9,455 nucleotides of DNA, from assembly GCA_937892835.1 (NCBI GenBank), contig CALBHM010000281.1:1-9455 (forward strand). Reading direction: 5' to 3'. A program made the translations under genes and the position numbers. The DNA comes from an uncultured Ruminococcus sp. (GTDB lineage: Bacteria; Bacillota; Clostridia; Oscillospirales; Acutalibacteraceae). The notes beneath the pieces are model-generated. The model made no database searches. It had not been told where the DNA came from and saw only the letters and a program-made list of their open reading frames with translations. Positions within the stretch are counted from its first letter, which is position 1, and the number at the start of each line of letters is the position of its first letter. Shown here piece after piece: positions 6,360-9,455 of this stretch.

Positions 6360-6398
6360 TATTTCCCAAAATTAAAAAATGCTTGATTTCGGGAAATA
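6360..6398. repeat. palindrome A, left end of the ATPase remnant
   Basis: TATTTCCC (6360-6367) pairs with GGGAAATA (6391-6398). After one mismatch a further 4 bp pair (AAAT 6369-6372 with ATTT 6386-6389). It shares the string TTTCCCAAAAT followed by an A-rich stretch with palindrome B. Confidence 0.75.
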
Positions 6399-6408
6399 GA
6401 CGTGGTAA

Positions 6409-6543
6409 AGTCAGACAATATCACCGCTGCTGTCCATTCGGGACGCTTATCCCAAGATGCTGATTGCAAGGACACGCCACGATGCCTATCAGTATGAAGG
6501 CATAAAGATCATTGACTTTTCGGACTGGCTCACAAACACATAA
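6409..6543 (+). pseudogene. C-terminal remnant of an AAA ATPase (DUF4143-type)
   Basis: An open stretch of 44 codons with no start codon ends at TAA 6541-6543. Its translation contains LLSIRDAYPKMLIA, then YEGIKIIDFSDWL near the end. This pattern (YPK-hL-h ... EGI-hh-hh-D/hhL at the C-terminus) is the characteristic tail of the large family of AAA-type ATP-binding proteins with a DUF4143 domain, which are normally about 400 residues. An in-frame TAA at 6406-6408 ends it upstream, so more than 85% of the gene, including the Walker motifs, is gone. It sits exactly between palindromes A and B. Confidence 0.65.
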
Positions 6544-6549
6544 CGCAGT

Positions 6550-6591
6550 CTGTTTCCCAAAATCAAAAAAATTCACAAGTTTGGGAAACAG
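6550..6591. repeat. palindrome B, right end of the ATPase remnant
   Basis: A perfect 12-bp inverted repeat, CTGTTTCCCAAA (6550-6561) and TTTGGGAAACAG (6580-6591), with an 18-nt A-rich spacer. It starts 6 bp after the ATPase remnant stop. There is no T-run after it, so it is not a typical terminator. It resembles palindrome A in both arms and in the spacer start. Confidence 0.8.
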
Positions 6592-6603
6592 GAAACAAAC
6601 ACC

Positions 6604-6636
6604 TTTCTCCTAAATTTCATATCAAAATAGGAGAAA
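6604..6636. repeat. palindrome C
   Basis: A perfect 9-bp inverted repeat, TTTCTCCTA (6604-6612) and TAGGAGAAA (6628-6636), around a 15-nt AT-rich spacer. It has the same layout as palindromes A and B but one extra T in the core (TTTCTCC against TTTCCC). It may be the end of another, now lost, unit of the same kind. Confidence 0.6.
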
Positions 6637-6648
6637 AGCATCTGATTA

Positions 6649-6692
6649 TCAAAGCACATTTCCTGATATGGGGAGTGTGCTTTGATTATTTT
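6649..6692. terminator. strong hairpin, possible bidirectional terminator
   Basis: TCAAAGCACA (6649-6658) pairs perfectly with TGTGCTTTGA (6676-6685) around a 17-nt loop, followed on the plus strand by TTATTTT. It lies about 40 bp beyond the stop of the minus-strand operon, where a terminator is expected, although the minus-strand side has no good T-run. Placement rather than sequence supports the minus-strand role. Confidence 0.4.
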
Positions 6693-6725
6693 GAATTGTT
6701 GTACGATCTGAGTCGAAAATACACC

Positions 6726-7196
6726 TCAGTTGTGATATTGACTGGAATACTCGTCCCCGATATATCCTGCCTTTCTGAGTGCAAAGATAACCTTTGCAGC
6801 GGTATCCTTGTCAACCTCAAGCCAATCACGAATCTGTTTGTTGGAGGTGTACTTGTCAAGCGAAATATGGTAAACAAGCATATCCATATCTTTCTCCGAA
6901 ATGCCCTCAACCTTAACAGAATCAAGCGGAGCAAAGTTATGTATGCTTACAGAGAAAGAAGGCTTATTCTCCGTCTTAGGTGCAAGGCACGCATCGTCAG
7001 GCTCATCGTAATTGTCATAGAACCTGAACTCGTCCTCATTATCGTCAAGCTCAATATCGTCCTCGTCATCACCGTACTTCTCACGGAAACACTCGTTGAT
7101 CTTGCCATTGCTTTCACCGAGCTTATATGCAGCGTAGGTAACTCCTGCCACAGCACCGAGTCCGACAATTCCCTTAATGATCTTCTTTACGTTCAT
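6726..7196 (-). CDS. small membrane-anchored acidic protein with winged-helix-like tail
   Basis: A 156-residue protein not matched to a named family. Residues 4-27 form one glycine/alanine-rich hydrophobic segment preceded by lysines, suggesting a membrane anchor with the rest in the cytoplasm. Residues 42-69 are an extremely acidic linker. Residues about 102-147 look like a winged helix (MDMLVYHI..., SNKQIRDWLEVDKDTAAKVI, LRKAGYI), similar in pattern to DNA-binding tails of FtsK-like or replication proteins. The start is the ATG at 7196, with GGAGG (7205-7209) eight bases upstream; the in-frame GTG overlapping that site is rejected. It is the last gene of the methyltransferase operon, 20 bp after its neighbour. 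A role tethering DNA or a partner protein to the membrane is speculation. Confidence 0.75.
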   Translation of the reverse strand: MNVKKIIKGIVGLGAVAGVTYAAYKLGESNGKINECFREKYGDDEDDIELDDNEDEFRFYDNYDEPDDACLAPKTENKPSFSVSIHNFAPLDSVKVEGISEKDMDMLVYHISLDKYTSNKQIRDWLEVDKDTAAKVIFALRKAGYIGDEYSSQYHN

Positions 7197-7216
7197 AATA
7201 GAAACCTCCACATTTT

Positions 7217-8068
7217 TCAGTATTCCACGGGTTCACCGTAGTTGATTTTTTTGATCGATTTGATATTCGCTCCGAGGTCAAGACCGTTCCAGTTGTAATA
7301 CCCCCATGAGCCTGAGAATGCCACGCAGGACGGTAAGTTATGATCGTCATAGATAAACTCGACGATACACTTTCCGCTGCCGCCGAAGTTGTGATATTTC
7401 CCCTCACCATCATCGGCATATCCCTTGCTGTCGCATATCTTTGTAGTAAACTGCGTACCGTTTTCAAGCTCGATCAGGAAACGATCTCCGCAGTATCCGT
7501 ACCATACGCCCATTGCACAACAGTAATCCCCGTACTCATCACGGCGTATTCCGGTTCCTGTTATGGTATCGACCTTTGAACCGTATATTGCCCCTGAGCT
7601 GGGCATAGCCGTCAGCCCCGAAGCTCTTTCGCCTGCAAAGCAGTTTGTCCAACCATCCTCATACGGAAAGTCATATATGACCTCAACCGTTTCGGTCTTG
7701 CCGTCAGCGGTTGAAGGTATTACGGAATATCCGTCTTTTTCTTCCGCAGAAAGAATAGGTTCGACTGTCACTGTGTACTCTGTATTCTCACGCAGACCTG
7801 TTATGTAGCAGAGGTCATTGCCTTTGAACACAAAGTACATATTATCGCTGAAAGCATAGTTATCATCATGAGCCGTGCAGCTCACAGAATAATCACAGTC
7901 AGGCTCAGAATCCCACGATACTTTCAAGCAGGAAACAGAAATCGTCGATACATTCAGGTTATCTGCTGTCAGCTCGATCAGTTCAGGTTCGGAAGGTACT
8001 CCCGAAAACTCCATAATAAAGCCCATGATAAGGCTGATCGCTTTCCTCTGTATATCAGGATCAAACAT
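7217..8068 (-). CDS. Cys-rich fibronectin type III protein with possible DPBB-like domain
   Basis: A 283-residue protein. Residues about 28-122 look like one fibronectin type III domain, with LKVSWDS (48-54) and the signature YITGLRENTEYTVTVEPI (88-105). Residues about 150-278 form a second, beta-rich domain: TITGTGIRRDEYGDYCCAMG (168-187), a hydrophobic strand-Gly-Thr turn at ENGTQF (202-207) and ICDSKG (211-216), then CIVEFIYDD (234-242). This pattern resembles double-psi beta-barrel proteins (RlpA/3D/barwin-like), but weakly. There are 11 cysteines and no clear signal peptide; only a short hydrophobic patch (11-21) is near the start. FnIII domains usually act outside the cell, so the lack of a signal is odd. 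The ATG at 8068 overlaps the upstream stop by 8 bp with only a distant AAGGAG, suggesting translational coupling. Confidence 0.7.
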   Translation of the reverse strand: MFDPDIQRKAISLIMGFIMEFSGVPSEPELIELTADNLNVSTISVSCLKVSWDSEPDCDYSVSCTAHDDNYAFSDNMYFVFKGNDLCYITGLRENTEYTVTVEPILSAEEKDGYSVIPSTADGKTETVEVIYDFPYEDGWTNCFAGERASGLTAMPSSGAIYGSKVDTITGTGIRRDEYGDYCCAMGVWYGYCGDRFLIELENGTQFTTKICDSKGYADDGEGKYHNFGGSGKCIVEFIYDDHNLPSCVAFSGSWGYYNWNGLDLGANIKSIKKINYGEPVEY

Positions 8069-9083
8069 CTTTCTTTTTCTGCTCCTTTTCCTTTACCTTC
8101 ATTTCTTTCACGAAAGCACGGTATTTCGCTGTATATTCATAGGACTTGCCGAAAATGTTGACGGCAGCCTTGTATAAATTCGGCTCATGTTCCTCGATGA
8201 TCGCAAGTTCTTCATTGATGTGCTTGCTGAACGGACAGCCTACACAGCCTGTTCTCCGCAGACCGTATTCCGTGTAGCATCGGGAGTGCTGAACATCGAA
8301 TAACTGCTCATAGTCCTTTTTATCACCGTCCGTGTACCAAAATACCGGACGGAATGTGTTGCACCCCTTAGACTTGCTTTCAGAAAAACAAGTCTTGTAA
8401 GCCGCCGAACGGATACCGCCCTCAGCCTGTCGGATACCCGTTATATCCAAGTCTGCATCATGTTCCTTGACGATACGCTTTGCGGGCTTCTTTTTCGCAT
8501 ATTCACAGCACTTGTTGGATATGGGGAAATCCGGCGGATTCTGCATGATAAACTCTTTCAGGAAACGGTTGCGATAGATAGAAAATCTGCTGATTTTCTG
8601 AACACCGTCCTCATCAGAGTATCGCTCTCCGCACCACCATTGCAGAGCCGTCTTACACCGAGGGTATCTCTGCAACAGCACTTCAAGCGGTTCGTCCTCC
8701 CACTGAAATCCGTGAGCCTGCAATCGCATCATCTGTTCGGAAACGTATTTTGACAGGAAAGGGATGCCATACTGCTTCACACAGTTCGGGATAGGCTTAT
8801 CGGGTTTGACACGCTCAATGGTAATGCCGTATTTCTGTTCAAGATAGTCTAGATGTTCCTTTGTAGCGGAGTATTCCAGTCCCGTATCTATCCAAAAATA
8901 CTTGACCTTGCCGTCCTCATCGACCTTGTGAATCAGGTCAAGGACAATATCGCTGTCAGAACCGCCGCTGATACTGCACACAGGAGCATAAGACCGCATC
9001 AGTATGCGTTGTGATTTGCACATACTGGTATAAATGGTGTAGTTGTTGTTTTCTGCACACTTGTTCAGGACTTTATCAAGCAT
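8061..9083 (-). CDS. PAPS-reductase-family PP-loop protein, ICE/phage type
   Basis: A 340-residue protein of the phosphoadenosine phosphosulfate reductase fold (adenine nucleotide alpha-hydrolase). The PP-loop SGGSDS is at 39-44 and binds the phosphates of ATP or a related nucleotide; the strand-Asp YFWIDTGLEY (62-71) follows. KCCEYAKKKP (191-200) and GCVGCPF (279-285) give CC...CxxC with an 86-residue gap, the same cysteine layout that holds a [4Fe-4S] cluster in assimilatory APS reductases. The C-terminal Glu-Cys-Gly-x-His catalytic tail of true sulfonucleotide reductases is absent and the end is a lysine-rich tail, so sulfite production is unlikely. Relatives in mobile elements, including DndC of DNA phosphorothioation, act in nucleic acid modification. 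The start ATG has GGGAGG about 8 nt upstream and overlaps the methyltransferase stop by 8 bp. Confidence 0.88.
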   Translation of the reverse strand: MLDKVLNKCAENNNYTIYTSMCKSQRILMRSYAPVCSISGGSDSDIVLDLIHKVDEDGKVKYFWIDTGLEYSATKEHLDYLEQKYGITIERVKPDKPIPNCVKQYGIPFLSKYVSEQMMRLQAHGFQWEDEPLEVLLQRYPRCKTALQWWCGERYSDEDGVQKISRFSIYRNRFLKEFIMQNPPDFPISNKCCEYAKKKPAKRIVKEHDADLDITGIRQAEGGIRSAAYKTCFSESKSKGCNTFRPVFWYTDGDKKDYEQLFDVQHSRCYTEYGLRRTGCVGCPFSKHINEELAIIEEHEPNLYKAAVNIFGKSYEYTAKYRAFVKEMKVKEKEQKKKDV

Positions 9084-9455
9084 CGTGAAGCCCTCCCAAG
9101 ATGTGTGCGATCACATCGATTGTCCACCCATTGCCGATACACTTGTATCGCTGGGTATTGGAAATGCCTGCCGTGTAGTTGTCGGGAAGTGTCTGCAAAC
9201 GCTCCGCTTCAATGGGTGTAAGCTTACGGATAATATAATCACCGTCAGGCAGGTCGATCTTATATAGACCTGTCTTAGCCCCCTGACCGCCGCCGTTTGC
9301 GGAAAGCGTAACAGATTTACCGACTACCGAATAGATACGTTGTCCCTGTCCGCCCTTGCCATACTGTCCGATACGAACAGGAGAACATACAAGAGAATCT
9401 TTCTGCACCGTAGTCAGGCAGTTAGATTTACCGTCCTCACGAATTTCGATGTGCT
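9076..9455 (-). CDS. C5 DNA cytosine methyltransferase, C-terminal part (runs off the window)
   Basis: About 125 C-terminal residues are visible and the frame stays open to the right edge, so the 5' part lies outside. Family motif IX is seen as RKLTPIEAERLQ followed by PDNY, and motif X as YKCIGNGWTIDVIAHIL near the end. Before these comes REDGKSNCLTTV and a glycine-rich stretch typical of the variable target-recognition region of Dcm-type enzymes. These enzymes move a methyl group from S-adenosylmethionine to carbon 5 of cytosine; the catalytic Pro-Cys motif IV would be outside the window. A GTG near 9408 is internal, not a start. The gene overlaps the PP-loop gene by 8 bp, so they share a transcript. 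It may protect the element from host restriction. No matching restriction nuclease is visible here. Confidence 0.93.
   Translation of the reverse strand, partial: HIEIREDGKSNCLTTVQKDSLVCSPVRIGQYGKGGQGQRIYSVVGKSVTLSANGGGQGAKTGLYKIDLPDGDYIIRKLTPIEAERLQTLPDNYTAGISNTQRYKCIGNGWTIDVIAHILGGLHDA

Larger units (their letters stand above)
6340..6725. other. gene-free 386-bp stretch of palindromes and gene debris
   Basis: No intact gene is visible on either strand. The stretch holds two related TTTCCC/GGGAAA palindromes (6360-6398 and 6550-6591) flanking a fragment of an AAA ATPase gene, then a third palindrome (6604-6636) and a terminator-like hairpin (6649-6685). It separates the topB fragment from the minus-strand methyltransferase operon and looks like an insertion hot spot or graveyard. 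Confidence 0.7.

Noticed and set aside
6360..6591. Insertion sequence with transposase
   Set aside because: No transposase residues are present; the only coding trace is the AAA ATPase tail, and no clear target-site duplication flanks the unit.
6340..6725. CRISPR array or tRNA in the gene-free stretch
   Set aside because: There are only palindromes, without regularly spaced identical repeats, and no tRNA-like cloverleaf was seen.
9406..9408. GTG as start of a small methyltransferase-like gene
   Set aside because: The frame stays open to the window edge and upstream residues (REDGKSNCLTTV) match the methyltransferase family, so the gene is cut by the window.

Overview
The window looks like the accessory part of an integrative conjugative element (ICE) in a Clostridia-class Bacillota, probably a gut Ruminococcus/Oscillospirales-type host. 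The evidence is the ICE-type topoisomerase III, an AbiE toxin-antitoxin pair, short overlapping genes of unknown function, strong AGGAGG-type ribosome sites, and a phage/ICE-type PAPS-reductase-like gene next to a DNA cytosine methyltransferase. The taxon is inferred from protein style only.

Layout: (1) 1-1158, minus strand: two overlapping hypothetical genes (GTGA overlap) that probably continue the topB-side operon. (2) 1196-2441, plus strand: a markedly AT-rich cargo island with its own consensus promoter, a GNAT acetyltransferase, a YhfC/CPBP-like intramembrane protease candidate and a strong terminator. Identical 12-bp direct repeats lie on either side of the protease gene. (3) 2440-4455, minus: a complete DNA topoisomerase III gene. 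(4) 4475-6108, plus: an abiE-type operon (antitoxin, then nucleotidyltransferase toxin) with a consensus promoter whose -35 element faces a putative topB -35 element in one small inverted repeat. (5) 6108-6338, minus: a second, truncated copy of the first 59 codons of topB. The abiE module therefore sits between 179-bp direct repeats. (6) 6340-6725: no intact gene; two related palindromes flank the C-terminal remnant of an AAA ATPase, followed by two more hairpins. (7) 6726-9455, minus: an operon running from the right edge, made of the C-terminus of a C5 DNA methyltransferase, a PP-loop PAPS-reductase-like protein, a Cys-rich FnIII protein with a possible beta-barrel domain, and a small membrane-anchored protein with a winged-helix-like tail. 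The first three overlap by 8 bp at each junction.

The most striking feature is the architecture around topB. Recombination between the two direct repeats would remove the abiE operon and leave one intact topB. The module therefore appears to have been inserted together with a replacement topB 5' end. The 10 differences between the repeat copies are mostly synonymous, which suggests both copies diverged as functional genes before being brought together.
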